From the NCBI GenBank assembly GCA_019423635.1, contig JAHZBA010000003.1, forward strand, positions 69,909 through 133,908: a stretch of DNA of 64,000 bases. The letters run 5' to 3'. The number at the start of each line of letters is the position of its first letter. Positions within the stretch are counted from its first letter, which is position 1. Made by a program: the position numbers and the translations under genes. Below are positions 21,826 to 32,002 of the stretch, in pieces. Under the pieces are notes generated by a model that worked only from the letters and a program-made list of their open reading frames with translations, did not search any database and was not told where the DNA came from. Source of the stretch: Clostridiales bacterium (GTDB taxonomy: Bacteria; Bacillota; Clostridia; Oscillospirales; Oscillospiraceae).

Positions 21826-22845
21826 TCAGTTGGAAGCGGTATCGGGGTCCACATCGTCGCCCCAGAGCATGTTCTTCCGCAGCTCCGCGCCCACGACCTC
21901 CATGGGATGCTTGGCCAGGATGCCCCGGGTGGCATTGAAGAAGGTGCGGCCGTTCCGGTTCTCCGCGATCCACTTTCCGGCAAAGGTGCCGTTCTGAATA
22001 TCCGTGAGGACGGCCTTCATGTTGCGCTTGGTCTCCTCCCGGGGCAGCACCCGGGGCCCGGAGACGTACTCGCCGTACTCGGCGGTGTCGGAGACGGAGT
22101 AGTTCATCATGGCAATGCCGCCCTTGTTCACCAGATCGATGATGAGCTTCATCTCATGGATGCACTCGAAATAGGCGTTCTCGGGGGCATAGCCGGCCTC
22201 CACCAGCGTCTCAAAGCCCAGCTTCATCAGCTCCACCACGCCGCCGCAGAGAACGGCCTGCTCACCGAAGAGGTCCGTCTCCGTCTCATCCTGGAAGGTG
22301 GTCTCCATGATGCCGCCCCGAGCGCCGCCGATACCCGCCGCATAGGCGAGGCCCAGGTCGTGGGCCTTGCCGGTGGCGTCCTGCTCCACCGCCAGCAGGC
22401 AGGGCACGCCCTTGCCGCTGACATAGAGGGAGCGGACGGTGTGGCCGGGCCCCTTGGGGGCAATCATGATGACATCCACATCCTTGGGAGGTACGATCTG
22501 CTTGAAGTGGATGTTGAAGCCGTGGGCAAACATCAGCGCGTTGCCGGATTCCAGGTTGGGGGCGATGTCCCGCTTGTAGACGTCGGCCTGAACCTCGTCG
22601 TTGATGAGGATCATCACGATGTCGCCCCACTTGGCGGCCTCGGCCACCGTCTTAACGGTCAGTCCGGCCTTCTCGGCGTTGGCCCAGTTTTTGGAGCCCT
22701 CCCGCAGTCCCACGCACACGTCGCAGCCGGAGTCCTTCAGGTTCATGGCGTGGGCATGGCCCTGGGAGCCGTAGCCAATGACAGCGATCTTCCTGCCGTC
22801 CAGCTTGCCCAGGTCACAGTCCTTCTCATAGTACATGTTTGCCAT
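21826..22845 (-). CDS. ilvC: ketol-acid reductoisomerase
   Basis: 339 aa, class I KARI. The Rossmann NADPH site is IAVIGYGSQGHAHAMNLKDSG (shown to 20 residues: IAVIGYGSQGHAHAMNLKDS), the loop is VGLREGSKNWANAEK, and metal/substrate residues follow in ETDLFGEQAVLCGG and the EYGEY region. The ATG at 22845 follows AAGGAGGA. Its first codons overlap the end of ilvN by 20 bp, and ilvD follows after 14 bp. Confidence 0.96.
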   Translation of the reverse strand: MANMYYEKDCDLGKLDGRKIAVIGYGSQGHAHAMNLKDSGCDVCVGLREGSKNWANAEKAGLTVKTVAEAAKWGDIVMILINDEVQADVYKRDIAPNLESGNALMFAHGFNIHFKQIVPPKDVDVIMIAPKGPGHTVRSLYVSGKGVPCLLAVEQDATGKAHDLGLAYAAGIGGARGGIMETTFQDETETDLFGEQAVLCGGVVELMKLGFETLVEAGYAPENAYFECIHEMKLIIDLVNKGGIAMMNYSVSDTAEYGEYVSGPRVLPREETKRNMKAVLTDIQNGTFAGKWIAENRNGRTFFNATRGILAKHPMEVVGAELRKNMLWGDDVDPDTASN

Positions 22846-23392
22846 AGTCGTATTCCTCCTTGAGTTTGTTGTCGTCATATATCGTGCTACGCCCTCGTTC
22901 AATGGCGATAGTACCGGTGGTGGCGATCTCCAGGATGCCGAAATCCTCCAGCATCTGGATCAGCGCCGCGTTTTTGCTCTGGGTGCCGAAGACCCAGACG
23001 GTCAGGGACTCCCGGTCCACATCCATGATGTGGCCCCGGAAGATGTTGGTCAGCTGGATGATCTCATCCCGGGTCCCGTGGTCCGCGGCCCGGACCTTAA
23101 TCAGGGCGATCTCCCGGCGGACGCAGGTCTCCTCATCCAGAATTTTCACTGCCTGAACGCCCAGGATTCTCCGGCACTGGGTGGCCAGCTGGTTCACCAC
23201 CAGCTCGTCCGCGATGATGTTGATGGAAAGGCGGGCGGTGTGGGGCCGGTCTGTGGACCCGGTGACAATGGACTCGATGTTATAGCCCTTGCGGGAGAAG
23301 AGCCGGGCCACCTGGCTGAGAATACCGGGGGTGTCCTCCGTCAAAACGCAGAGGGTGTAGAGCTTTTTTGCCGTGTCCCATTGCTTTCTCAT
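22826..23392 (-). CDS. ilvN: acetolactate synthase small (regulatory) subunit, copy 1
   Basis: 188 aa, slightly longer than usual. ACT domain at residues 10-90 (LYTLCVLTEDTPGILSQVAR, FSRKGYNIESIVTGSTDRP) binds the feedback inhibitor valine; the C-terminal regulatory half follows. A 20-residue charged tail (RSTIYDDNKLKEEYDYGK) extends over the ilvC start. ATG at 23392 with GAAGGAGGAG, 2 bp after the ilvB stop. The second copy at 27116 is only distantly similar. Confidence 0.93.
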   Translation of the reverse strand: MRKQWDTAKKLYTLCVLTEDTPGILSQVARLFSRKGYNIESIVTGSTDRPHTARLSINIIADELVVNQLATQCRRILGVQAVKILDEETCVRREIALIKVRAADHGTRDEIIQLTNIFRGHIMDVDRESLTVWVFGTQSKNAALIQMLEDFGILEIATTGTIAIERGRSTIYDDNKLKEEYDYGKHVL

Positions 23393-23394
23393 GG

Positions 23395-25110
23395 TCAGTC
23401 TCCTCCTTCGCTCAGCAGGAAATCCGTGATCTCCGCGCCGGCGGCCACCATGGGCCGCACCATCTCGTCGATGTCCAGCACGCAGTCGATGACGGCGGGC
23501 TCCTGCACAGACAAGGCCTGGGACAGGGCCGCCTCCATTTCCGCCGCCGTTCTCACCCGGAAGCCCCGGATGCCGTAAGCCTCCGCCAGCTTCACAAAGT
23601 CCGGTCCCCGGTCCAGGGTGGTCTCGGAGTACCGCTTGCCGTAAATGAGGCTCTGCCACTGACGGACCATGCCCAAGGTGCCGTTGTTGAAGACCACGGT
23701 GATGATAGGCAATCCGTAGTGCTGGACGGTGGCCAGCTCGTGGCAGTTCATGCGGAAGCATCCGTCCCCGGTGATATGGAAGACCCGCCGCTCCGGGTGG
23801 GCGGTCTGGGCACCGATGGCCGCCCCCAGACCAAAGCCCATGGTGCCGAAGCCGCCGCTGGTGAGCATCTGACCGGGGTACTGGAAGTGCAGGTACTTGA
23901 TGGCCCACATCTGGTGCTGGCCCACGTCCGTGGCCACAATGGCGTCCTCCGGCATCTGGAGGCGGATGGTCTCCAGCACCTGCTGGGGCGTCAGATGGTC
24001 GCTCTCCTCCGCCACCGAGGGCGCCCGGAGGGGCAGGATGTGCTCCTTCCACGCCTGATGGCTGTACTGGGGCAGCTTCTCATTCAGCATGGCCAGCACC
24101 CGGCGGGCGGAGCCGATGATGTGGTGGTCTGTCAGCACATTCTTGTCGATCTCCGCCCGGTCGATGTCGATCTGAACGATCCTGGCCTGGCTTGCAAAGG
24201 TGGCGGGGTTCAGGGCCACCCGGTCGGAGAAGCGGCAGCCCACGGCGATCAGCAAATCGCACTCGTGGCAGGCGGTGTTGGAGGCCTTGGACCCGTGCAT
24301 TCCGATCATGCCGGTGGTGAGGGGGTGGCTCCCGGAGAAGCCGCCGCCGCCCATGAGGCTGATGGCCACCGGGGCGTCCAGCTTCTCGGCGAACTCCTTG
24401 AACTCCCTGTCCGCCCGGCCCAGCACCACGCCGCCGCCGCAGATGAGGAAGGGCCGCTCCGCCTCGGCGATCATGTCCAGGAGGATGTCCACATCCCCCT
24501 GATTGGGGGTGGGCTTTTTCAGCTCATGGTCCCGGTTCAGCCGCCGCATCCCGGCGCTGCTCCGGTTCTCCCGCCAGGGGATGAAGGTGTACTCGATCTC
24601 CTCGCCGGGGCCGGTGACGTTCTTCAAAAAGTCAATGAGCACCGGTCCCGGACGGCCGTTGGCCGCCACGGCGAAGGCCTGGCGCATGACATCCGGAATC
24701 TCCGCGGCATCCCGGACCAGGAATGTGGCCTTGGTGATGGGCATGGCGATGCCGGTGATGTCCACCTCCTGGAAGGCGTCCTTGCCCAGGAGGTTCTCCC
24801 CCACGTTGCAGGTGATGAACACCACGGGGGAGGAGTCCAGGTAGGCGGTGGCGATGCCGGTGGTCAGGTTCGTGGCCCCCGGGCCGGAGGTGGCGAAGCA
24901 CACGCCCACCTTGCCGGTGGAGCGGGCATAGCCGTCGGCGGCATGGGCGGCCCCCTGCTCATGGGCCGTCAGTACGTGGTGGATCTTGTCCCTGTAGCGG
25001 TACAGCTCATCGTAGAGATTCAGGATCGTCCCGCCGGGGTAGCCGAAGACGGTGTCCACTTCCTGCTCTAAAAGGCACTCCATGATGGCCGCAGTTGCTT
25101 TGATTTTCAA
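23395..25110 (-). CDS. ilvB: acetolactate synthase large (catalytic) subunit, copy 1
   Basis: 571 aa, ThDP- and FAD-dependent; makes acetolactate or acetohydroxybutyrate. The catalytic Glu lies in LTAHEQGAAHAADGYAR, the FAD region in AIGAQTAHPERRVFHITGDG..., and the ThDP motif GDGCFRMNCHELATVQ...NN is intact (GDG to NN about 27 residues). The start is a TTG at 25110 with GGGGAGG seven bases upstream. Only 16 bp separate it from the upstream transporter, so it has no room for its own promoter or leader and must be co-transcribed with that gene. Confidence 0.95.
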   Translation of the reverse strand: MKIKATAAIMECLLEQEVDTVFGYPGGTILNLYDELYRYRDKIHHVLTAHEQGAAHAADGYARSTGKVGVCFATSGPGATNLTTGIATAYLDSSPVVFITCNVGENLLGKDAFQEVDITGIAMPITKATFLVRDAAEIPDVMRQAFAVAANGRPGPVLIDFLKNVTGPGEEIEYTFIPWRENRSSAGMRRLNRDHELKKPTPNQGDVDILLDMIAEAERPFLICGGGVVLGRADREFKEFAEKLDAPVAISLMGGGGFSGSHPLTTGMIGMHGSKASNTACHECDLLIAVGCRFSDRVALNPATFASQARIVQIDIDRAEIDKNVLTDHHIIGSARRVLAMLNEKLPQYSHQAWKEHILPLRAPSVAEESDHLTPQQVLETIRLQMPEDAIVATDVGQHQMWAIKYLHFQYPGQMLTSGGFGTMGFGLGAAIGAQTAHPERRVFHITGDGCFRMNCHELATVQHYGLPIITVVFNNGTLGMVRQWQSLIYGKRYSETTLDRGPDFVKLAEAYGIRGFRVRTAAEMEAALSQALSVQEPAVIDCVLDIDEMVRPMVAAGAEITDFLLSEGGD

Positions 25111-25126
25111 ATCATATCCTCCCCTC

Positions 25127-26164
25127 TCATACGCTATGAAGGCATTCTTCCAGTTCAGATGCTCGGTGGTTGTGCCGGTGGTTATCGTCGCTGACGCAAT
25201 GACGATGTGCGTGTTCGTGCGCTACGACATGGGTATGCGTGGTCCCGTCGTGCGTATGGACGAGGATATGCGTGTGTCTATGCGTGTGACTGTGGACCAT
25301 CGTATCATAAATAACGAACGCCGTTCCCGCCGACATCACCAAAAGCGCCATACCAAAATCAGCCGACAGGGACTCGTGCAGCAAAACAAACGAGAGAAGC
25401 ACACCGATAAACGGGGAAACGGCATAATAGGCGCTCGTCTTTGCCGCGCCAAGCGTCTTCTGTGCCCTGACATAGGTAAATATGCTGAGTCCATAGGCGG
25501 CAAAGCCAAGCAGAAGCGCGCAGAGGGCATCACGGACTTCAGGTACGCTTTCATGGAGCAGCAACGCCGTTATCAGGGAGCCGCTTCCCGATAAGAGCCC
25601 CTTGAGCGCAACAATCTGATAGGTGCTTTTTCCGGAGATCATTTTTGTGCAATTATTTTCCAGTCCCCAGCATATGGCCGCTCCCAAAACAAACAGGGAA
25701 CCGGGTGTGAACCGCAGGCTTTCGCTTCCCTCAAAGGATAAAAGGATACTGGACAGGGTAATCAAACCAATGGCTGTCCACAGCCATTTTGATACCTTCT
25801 CCCGGAATACAAGCAGGGCGATCACCGTCGTCGCAGCAATCTCAAAATTCCCCAGCAAAGAGGCGTTGGCGGACGTCCCCATACGGATTCCAAACATCAG
25901 CAGAATCGGCGCAATCGTGTCTAGAACCACCATGCCAATCGTATAGAGCAGGTCCTCCCTGCCCAGGCGCTCCGCCTTTGTCTCCTTCTTCACATGGAAC
26001 AGGTACATAATGCCCACGCCCAAACCCGCCCCCAGGTACAGGAGGCCCGCCATACAGGTGGGTGCTATCTGCCGCAGCAGCAATTTTGAACAGGGTACAC
26101 TCAGTGCATAAAACAGTGCGGCCGCCAGTGCGTAGAGGATCGCAGTCATCTTTTGATTCCGCAC
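25127..26164 (-). CDS. EamA/DMT-family transporter with a histidine-rich tail
   Basis: 345 aa; about ten membrane segments in two EamA halves (residues 6-140 and 155-290; NASLLGNFEIAATTVIALL is typical of the first). After the last helix comes a 55-residue tail with 17 histidines in H-x-H runs, facing the cytoplasm if topology is standard. Start is a GTG at 26164 (AGAGGTGG four bases away); an ATG five codons later is the alternative. It sits inside the ilv cluster, 16 bp before ilvB. Base composition is less GC-rich than the ilv genes, suggesting later arrival. Possible roles are amino-acid or metal-linked export; unresolved. Confidence 0.85.
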   Translation of the reverse strand: MRNQKMTAILYALAAALFYALSVPCSKLLLRQIAPTCMAGLLYLGAGLGVGIMYLFHVKKETKAERLGREDLLYTIGMVVLDTIAPILLMFGIRMGTSANASLLGNFEIAATTVIALLVFREKVSKWLWTAIGLITLSSILLSFEGSESLRFTPGSLFVLGAAICWGLENNCTKMISGKSTYQIVALKGLLSGSGSLITALLLHESVPEVRDALCALLLGFAAYGLSIFTYVRAQKTLGAAKTSAYYAVSPFIGVLLSFVLLHESLSADFGMALLVMSAGTAFVIYDTMVHSHTHRHTHILVHTHDGTTHTHVVAHEHAHRHCVSDDNHRHNHRASELEECLHSV

Positions 26165-26340
26165 AGAACCACCTCTGAATCTTCCAAAGTTCTTCACCGC
26201 TCTTTCGCAGTGCAGCGGCCCTCCCTGGTCCACGGCATAGTCCGTAACCCGGCCGGGCTCCGGGTACTTTCCTCCGCTTCCCGAGCTCTTTCTCTGTTAT
26301 GGACAAAAGGCCCCAAAACAGTCCGCTTCCCATCCGCCTC

Positions 26341-26715
26341 TTACTCGATCACAAGCTGCATGGAGCCGTTCAGCTCCCTGTTATAGACATGCCTGCCGAT
26401 GATCGTCCGGAGTTTTTTGACACACTCCAGGTTGGAGGAGGCAAATTCCTGATAGCAGACCTGGGACGGTTCCCTGTTCAACTCCTCATAGAAATCCGAA
26501 ATGTGGCAGAAGAACTCGTCCAAAAGATCCTCCAGCGGATACTGGGAGATCTCGCCGGCGTGGTGTCCCTCCCCCAGCTCCAGCTCCTGTACGAAGGAGA
26601 GGGAGGTCACATAGCAGCTCCCGCCGCTGCTCTCCGCCCTGTAAATGCCGTCTTCCACCAGGGAATACCCGCCGCCTTCATACTTCGGCGCGGAATAACC
26701 TTTAATCTGTTTCAA
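26341..26715 (-). CDS. hypothetical protein
   Basis: 124 aa, soluble, acidic, no recognised family. It begins (TTG at 26715) after a strong GGAGGCGGAGG site; there is no suitable ATG. Translation contains YLVEDG-like beta segments early (YSLVEDGIYRAESSGGSCYV) and a helical C-terminal half (EDLLDEFFCHISDFYEELNR). It lies 34 bp after the GIY-YIG-like gene and 176 bp before the transporter, on the same strand as the ilv genes. Confidence 0.6.
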   Translation of the reverse strand: MKQIKGYSAPKYEGGGYSLVEDGIYRAESSGGSCYVTSLSFVQELELGEGHHAGEISQYPLEDLLDEFFCHISDFYEELNREPSQVCYQEFASSNLECVKKLRTIIGRHVYNRELNGSMQLVIE

Positions 26716-26749
26716 GCCTCCGCCTCCCAAAAGCGCTCCGCCCGGCGCC

Positions 26750-27094
26750 TCACTTCCACAGCTTCACCGCTTTTGGATTCTCGGCCAGACACAGCTCCCG
26801 CAGAATCTCCAATTCCTCCGTGTGGTCCTCCTGGGGGTCCTCATACTCCAAAACGGCGGCCACGGAGAATTCAAATCCCGCCTCGCCGTACTGCTTCCAC
26901 AGCTCCATCAGCCGTTTGTTGGGGTGTATGCCGCCGTTGAGCTTGGCCCGGACGCTGTTGAAGCCCGCCTTCGTATCCCCGGAGACGCCAAGAAACGTCT
27001 CCCCTGTCTCCTTGCAGCAAAGGGAGATGACGCCCATCTCCGGGCGGCGGTTCTTCCACTCCTCTGTCAATGCTTTCTTCTGTTCTCGATCCAT
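26750..27094 (-). CDS. GIY-YIG-like small protein
   Basis: 114 aa. The order MGVISLCCKETGETFLGVSGD, KAGFNSVRAKLNGGIHPNKR and ELWKQYGEAGFEFSVAAVLE matches small clostridial proteins annotated as GIY-YIG nucleases, in which the canonical GIY and YIG triads are degenerate (GVI and FLG here). Nuclease activity is therefore doubtful. ATG at 27094 follows AGGAGGA; the gene starts 21 bp after the second ilvN and seems part of the same transcript. Confidence 0.7.
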   Translation of the reverse strand: MDREQKKALTEEWKNRRPEMGVISLCCKETGETFLGVSGDTKAGFNSVRAKLNGGIHPNKRLMELWKQYGEAGFEFSVAAVLEYEDPQEDHTEELEILRELCLAENPKAVKLWK

Positions 27095-27115
27095 CGGTAG
27101 TTCCTCCTGTTCTGC

Positions 27116-27601
27116 TTAGATCTTTCCCCCGCCCTTTTGCAGGGCGATCATGCCAGTGCGGACCACCTCCAGTATGGAAAACGGCCGCATCATGGTCTGG
27201 AAGGTGTCCAGCCGCTCGGGGGTGTCGGAGAGCTCCAGGGTCATGGAGTTGGGGGAGATGTCGTCCACCCTGGCGCCGCAGATATTGCAGATGGTCATAA
27301 TGTCCTGGCGGTTTTTATTGTTGGCGTTCACCTTCAGGATCATCAGCTCCCGGCCGATCATGCCGGACTCGTCCAGCGTGCGGACCTTGATGACCTCCAC
27401 CAGCTTGTTCAACTGCTTTTCCACCTGCTCCACCACGCTGTTGCCGCTGTCCACAATGATGGTGATGCGGGAGATGGTGGGATCGTCGGTGACGCCCACG
27501 GCCAGGGACTCAATATTAAAGGCCCGGCGGGAGAAGAGCCCGGTGATCCGGTTCAGCACGCCGGCCTGGTTCTCCACCAGAACGGATATCGTCTGTTTCA
27601 T
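27116..27601 (-). CDS. ilvN: acetolactate synthase small subunit, copy 2
   Basis: 161 aa, standard length (IlvH type). ACT domain residues 1-80: TISVLVENQAGVLNRITGLF with SRRAFNIESLAVGVTDD; C-terminal domain contains GRELMILKVNAN and ICGARVDDISPNSMTLEL. ATG at 27601 follows GGGAGG, 15 bp after ilvB copy 2. Paired with its own large subunit, it forms the attenuator-controlled enzyme of the cluster. Confidence 0.95.
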   Translation of the reverse strand: MKQTISVLVENQAGVLNRITGLFSRRAFNIESLAVGVTDDPTISRITIIVDSGNSVVEQVEKQLNKLVEVIKVRTLDESGMIGRELMILKVNANNKNRQDIMTICNICGARVDDISPNSMTLELSDTPERLDTFQTMMRPFSILEVVRTGMIALQKGGGKI

Positions 27602-27616
27602 CCTGCCATCCTCCCT

Positions 27617-29242
<1,626 letters not shown>

Positions 29243-29270
29243 ATGGATCTCCTTTCCCCCGCTCGGGTCT

Positions 29271-29307
29271 AAAAAAAGCCTATGGTCCGTTGGCCGAACC
29301 ATAGGCT
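29271..29307 (-). terminator. attenuator terminator of the ilv cluster
   Basis: Minus strand: perfect 10-bp arms AGCCTATGGT (29307-29298) and ACCATAGGCT (29286-29277), then a seven-U run ending at 29271; the ilvB ATG follows 28 bp later. It stands between a Leu/Ile/Val-rich leader peptide and ilvB, the classical attenuator position. Confidence 0.88.
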
Positions 29308-29370
29308 GCATGATATCACGATTCTCCGGCTTTGACCGCTCTCGCGCTCTGGCACCGGCTCGCGCTCGCT

Positions 29371-29472
29371 TCAGGCATGACCGACCGCACTATTCTCTTC
29401 TCGTCCCGGAATGACCAGAATCAGAATAATGTACAGAACCAGAATGCTGATGAGGGAAGCCAGCGTCGTCAT
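29371..29472 (-). CDS. ilv leader peptide (Leu/Ile/Val-rich)
   Basis: 33 codons, ATG at 29472, TGA at 29373-29371, with AGAGGAG seven bases upstream. Codons 7-21 encode LISILVLYIILILVI, that is 13 of 15 residues Leu, Ile or Val. Stalling here when charged tRNA for a branched-chain amino acid is short would change folding of the 63 nt between the stop codon and the terminator. The tail PGREENSAVGHA is ordinary. The gene is too short for routine annotation. The competing antiterminator could not be fixed by eye. Confidence 0.88.
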   Translation of the reverse strand: MTTLASLISILVLYIILILVIPGREENSAVGHA

Positions 29473-29506
29473 GGAGAACTCCTCTTTATCACGTTAAATT
29501 ACCCGT

Positions 29507-29535
29507 ATTATATACGCTTCTCACGGCAAACACAA
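29507..29535 (-). promoter_or_regulatory. promoter of the ilv leader
   Basis: Minus-strand -35 TTGTGT (29530-29535), 17-bp spacer, -10 TATAAT (29507-29512), 34 bp before the leader peptide ATG. Confidence 0.7.
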
Positions 29536-29641
29536 TAAAAACCTGTCCCATCGGCCCATATTCAGCCTTTTGCCAAAAATCCGCCTGTCTGCTCCGCAAA
29601 ATTATAGGCAAAACCTCCAGCATCCCCCTCTGCCGGGCCGT

Positions 29642-29672
29642 CAAAGAGAAAGCGGCGGCAAACGCCGCCGCT
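29642..29672 (-). terminator. terminator of the HIT protein gene
   Basis: Nine-bp arms AGCGGCGGC (29651-29659) and GCCGCCGCT (29664-29672); on the minus strand a TTTCTCTTT tract follows. It begins 13 bp after the stop codon. Confidence 0.75.
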
Positions 29673-29685
29673 CCGAATCTTCGCA

Positions 29686-30024
29686 TCAGCCCGGAGGCCA
29701 GGTCATATCCCGGCCGGAGAGCACATGGAAGTGCAGGTGGAACACGCTCTGCCCCGCCTGCTCGCCGATGTTGGAGACCACCCGGTAGCTGGCGAGGCCC
29801 TGCTCCTTGGCCAGCTTTGCGATGACCTCAAAGATATGGGCCACCACCGCGCTGTTGGACCCGTCCACCTCCGACACGGAGCCGATGTGGGCCTTGGGCA
29901 CCACCAGAAAGTGGGTGGGCGCCTGGGGGGCGATGTCGTTGAAGGCGAAGCAGACGTCGTCCTCATAGACCTTGCTGCTGGGGATCTCCCCGGCGACGAT
30001 CTTGCAGAATAAGCAATCGGACAT
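29686..30024 (-). CDS. HIT family protein (HINT-type nucleotide hydrolase)
   Basis: 112 aa. The N-terminal zinc-type motif DCLFCKIVAGEIPSSKVYED and the histidine triad HLHFHV near the C-terminus are intact; these enzymes hydrolyse adenosine phosphoramidates or related AMP conjugates. The ATG at 30024 follows AAGGAGG. Single gene with its own promoter and terminator. Confidence 0.94.
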   Translation of the reverse strand: MSDCLFCKIVAGEIPSSKVYEDDVCFAFNDIAPQAPTHFLVVPKAHIGSVSEVDGSNSAVVAHIFEVIAKLAKEQGLASYRVVSNIGEQAGQSVFHLHFHVLSGRDMTWPPG

Positions 30025-30120
30025 GGGATACCTCCTTATGTATGTTGTCGAGACCCTTGTACCACAGGTGCGGAGCACCGGGCACATCATCTCCCTCGTG
30101 TATCCTGACCGCCTGCGGCT

Positions 30121-30148
30121 ATTATACCCCATTTCCGGGGGATTGCAA
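30121..30148 (-). promoter_or_regulatory. promoter of the HIT protein gene
   Basis: Minus-strand -35 TTGCAA (30143-30148), 16-bp spacer, -10 TATAAT (30121-30126). The leader to the ATG is about 90 nt. Confidence 0.65.
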
Positions 30149-30291
30149 GGATTATTTCTCTGCCCCGGGTGGTCCGCGCCCGCAGAAAAAATTCAGGATA
30201 CTATGCAGCCGGCATATGGTTTTTCCCTTTGGAAGCGGCTAGAATAGAAGGCAACCACCCCAAAATAAAACAAGCAGGAGGTCTTATTATA

Positions 30292-31758
30292 ATGCGTAAG
30301 AAACTCACATCCCTGGCGCTGGCCCTCGTGCTGACGCTGACCCTGGCGGTCCCGGCCTTCGCGGCGGGGCAGTTCACCGACGTGCCCGCCTCGTCCCCCT
30401 ACGCCGCCTCCATCACCTGGGCGGTGGACCAGCAGATCACCAACGGCACCACCCCCACCACCTTCGGCCCCGGCAGCACCTGCACGGTGTCCCACATTCT
30501 GACCTTCCTCTGGCGGGCCAACGGACGGCCCGGCGATGAAGGGGACGAGCGGGCCGCCGTGACCGCCTGGGCCAATGGCCTGGGCATCGACACCAGCGAC
30601 CTGAACGCCCCCTGCACCCGGGCCAACGCGGTGACCTACATGTGGAAGGCCGCGGGTTCTCCCGAACCCGCCGAGACCGCCAGCTTCACCGACGTGGCCG
30701 CGGATGCCCCCTACGCCTCCGCCGTCTCCTGGGCGGTGGAGCAGGGCGTCACCAAGGGTACCAGCGACACGGCGTTTTCTCCCTATGACACCTGCACCCG
30801 GGGGCAGATCGTCACCTTCCTCTGCCGCCAGCTGGACCCGGAGGCGGCGAAGGCCCAGCCCGCCCCCGCCCAGCCGGAGACGCCGGTTCCTGCGCAGCCT
30901 GATACCCCTGAGTCTGTCCTGGCGCAGGTTCAAGGCGTCTGGCGGGAAGAAAACAAAGATGGAAGCATTCAGGAATACCTGATTGAGGGAAATACCCTTA
31001 CCTCTATGTGGGCCAGCGCGGACGGTAAAAGAATGCACTACTCCTCCGCTCCCATCAAATTGGTAGCAAGTGAGATCAAAAACCGCTATGATGTCAAAGT
31101 CACGGATGGAGTTGATCATCCGCGCACGGAGTATAACGACGGCGTCATCTCCGTTTCTAAATACGGCATTCCGGCGAATGTAAATTTTATGGCCTTTTTT
31201 AAGGTTGACGGCAAAGGATGGGTCAAGAACGGGGGTGTCGAGCGTTCCTCTTCATCCGTGCTGGCTGAAAAAATCAATCGCATAAAAGAAATGGCAGAGC
31301 AGCAGGAGCAGGCCGTTTCCAAGTACGCCACCTATGCCAAGTGGCCCACGGTTCCCGACTTCGGCGCGATTTTCGGCCTGCCTGACCGGACGCACAATGA
31401 GCCGCTGGAGTACATGCCCGGCATCCCCTCCTCCCTCATCGACCAGATCAACGCGGCGGACGCCTGGATCAGCTCCAAGAGCGACATCACGCTCTATACC
31501 TACGACCGGGCGGACGCGGGAAGCTATGAAAAGCTCTTGGATCTGCAAAACCAGTATGTTGAGATCCTGAAGGAATGCGGCTTCACGCCCTCCATGAAGA
31601 ATACCGCCGCCGGCGGCCGTGATCTCTACTATTCCAAGGGGAATGTCAGCGTCTCCCTGGGCTGGAACGAACCCCACCGCGACTGGACCAGCCCCCGCAA
31701 TCCCGGATATCGCGTCGATCCGGACCACATGTATGTGAGCGTACAGTCGTCAAAATAA
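30292..31758 (+). CDS. secreted SLH-domain protein with a unique C-terminal domain
   Basis: 488 aa. Signal peptide 1-24 (cut at AFA-AG), then SLH-like repeats at about 28-78 and 133-182 (each FTDV...PYA...WAV...G.T.G....F.P...C), a Pro/Ala linker (about 190-212), and a C-terminal part of about 275 residues without a recognised family. In that part TLTSMWASADGKRMHY resembles lipocalin-like beta strands and residues 330-480 are mixed helix/sheet. GGAGG precedes the ATG at 30292. It shares only the SLH style with the protein at 16970. The base composition becomes less GC-rich after the linker, suggesting a joined-on domain. Confidence 0.82.
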   Translation: MRKKLTSLALALVLTLTLAVPAFAAGQFTDVPASSPYAASITWAVDQQITNGTTPTTFGPGSTCTVSHILTFLWRANGRPGDEGDERAAVTAWANGLGIDTSDLNAPCTRANAVTYMWKAAGSPEPAETASFTDVAADAPYASAVSWAVEQGVTKGTSDTAFSPYDTCTRGQIVTFLCRQLDPEAAKAQPAPAQPETPVPAQPDTPESVLAQVQGVWREENKDGSIQEYLIEGNTLTSMWASADGKRMHYSSAPIKLVASEIKNRYDVKVTDGVDHPRTEYNDGVISVSKYGIPANVNFMAFFKVDGKGWVKNGGVERSSSSVLAEKINRIKEMAEQQEQAVSKYATYAKWPTVPDFGAIFGLPDRTHNEPLEYMPGIPSSLIDQINAADAWISSKSDITLYTYDRADAGSYEKLLDLQNQYVEILKECGFTPSMKNTAAGGRDLYYSKGNVSVSLGWNEPHRDWTSPRNPGYRVDPDHMYVSVQSSK

Positions 31759-31764
31759 AAGTCC

Positions 31765-31806
31765 AGGGCTCCGCGCTCCTCCTCAGGAGCGCGGAGCCCT
31801 TCTCTT
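31765..31806 (+). terminator. terminator of the second SLH gene
   Basis: Perfect 16-bp arms (31765-31780, 31785-31800) around CCTC, followed by TCTCTT. It lies between convergent genes and may serve both. Confidence 0.8.
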
Positions 31807-31819
31807 GACGCAAAACAAC

Positions 31820-31993
31820 TCAGAGAAACTGATTGCGCTGTTCCTCATAGGTGTAGCCTACGCCCTCCAGCTTCCGGAGGAGTTCCTCCCGGTCCGCATC
31901 CAGGGCGGCGCAGAGCTCGTCCAAACTGGGGTACTCGTCCCGCAGCTTCGTGTTGACGAAGCTCAGGAGAATGATGGGGTCCTGGGGCAGCAT
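31820..31993 (-). CDS. DUF4250 family protein
   Basis: 57 aa. The family pattern is clear: MLPQDPIILLSFVNTKLRD, then YPSLDELCAALD and a C-terminal KLEGVGYTYEEQRNQF. Function unknown. ATG at 31993 follows GAGGTGAGAGG. It starts 9 bp after the cupin stop, so the two are co-transcribed. Confidence 0.85.
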   Translation of the reverse strand: MLPQDPIILLSFVNTKLRDEYPSLDELCAALDADREELLRKLEGVGYTYEEQRNQFL

Positions 31994-32002
31994 CCTCTCA
32001 CC

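Noticed and set aside
26750..27094. Active homing or mobile GIY-YIG endonuclease inside the ilv operon
   Set aside because: The GIY and YIG triads are degenerate and no intron or inserted element surrounds the gene; it looks like a small host protein family.
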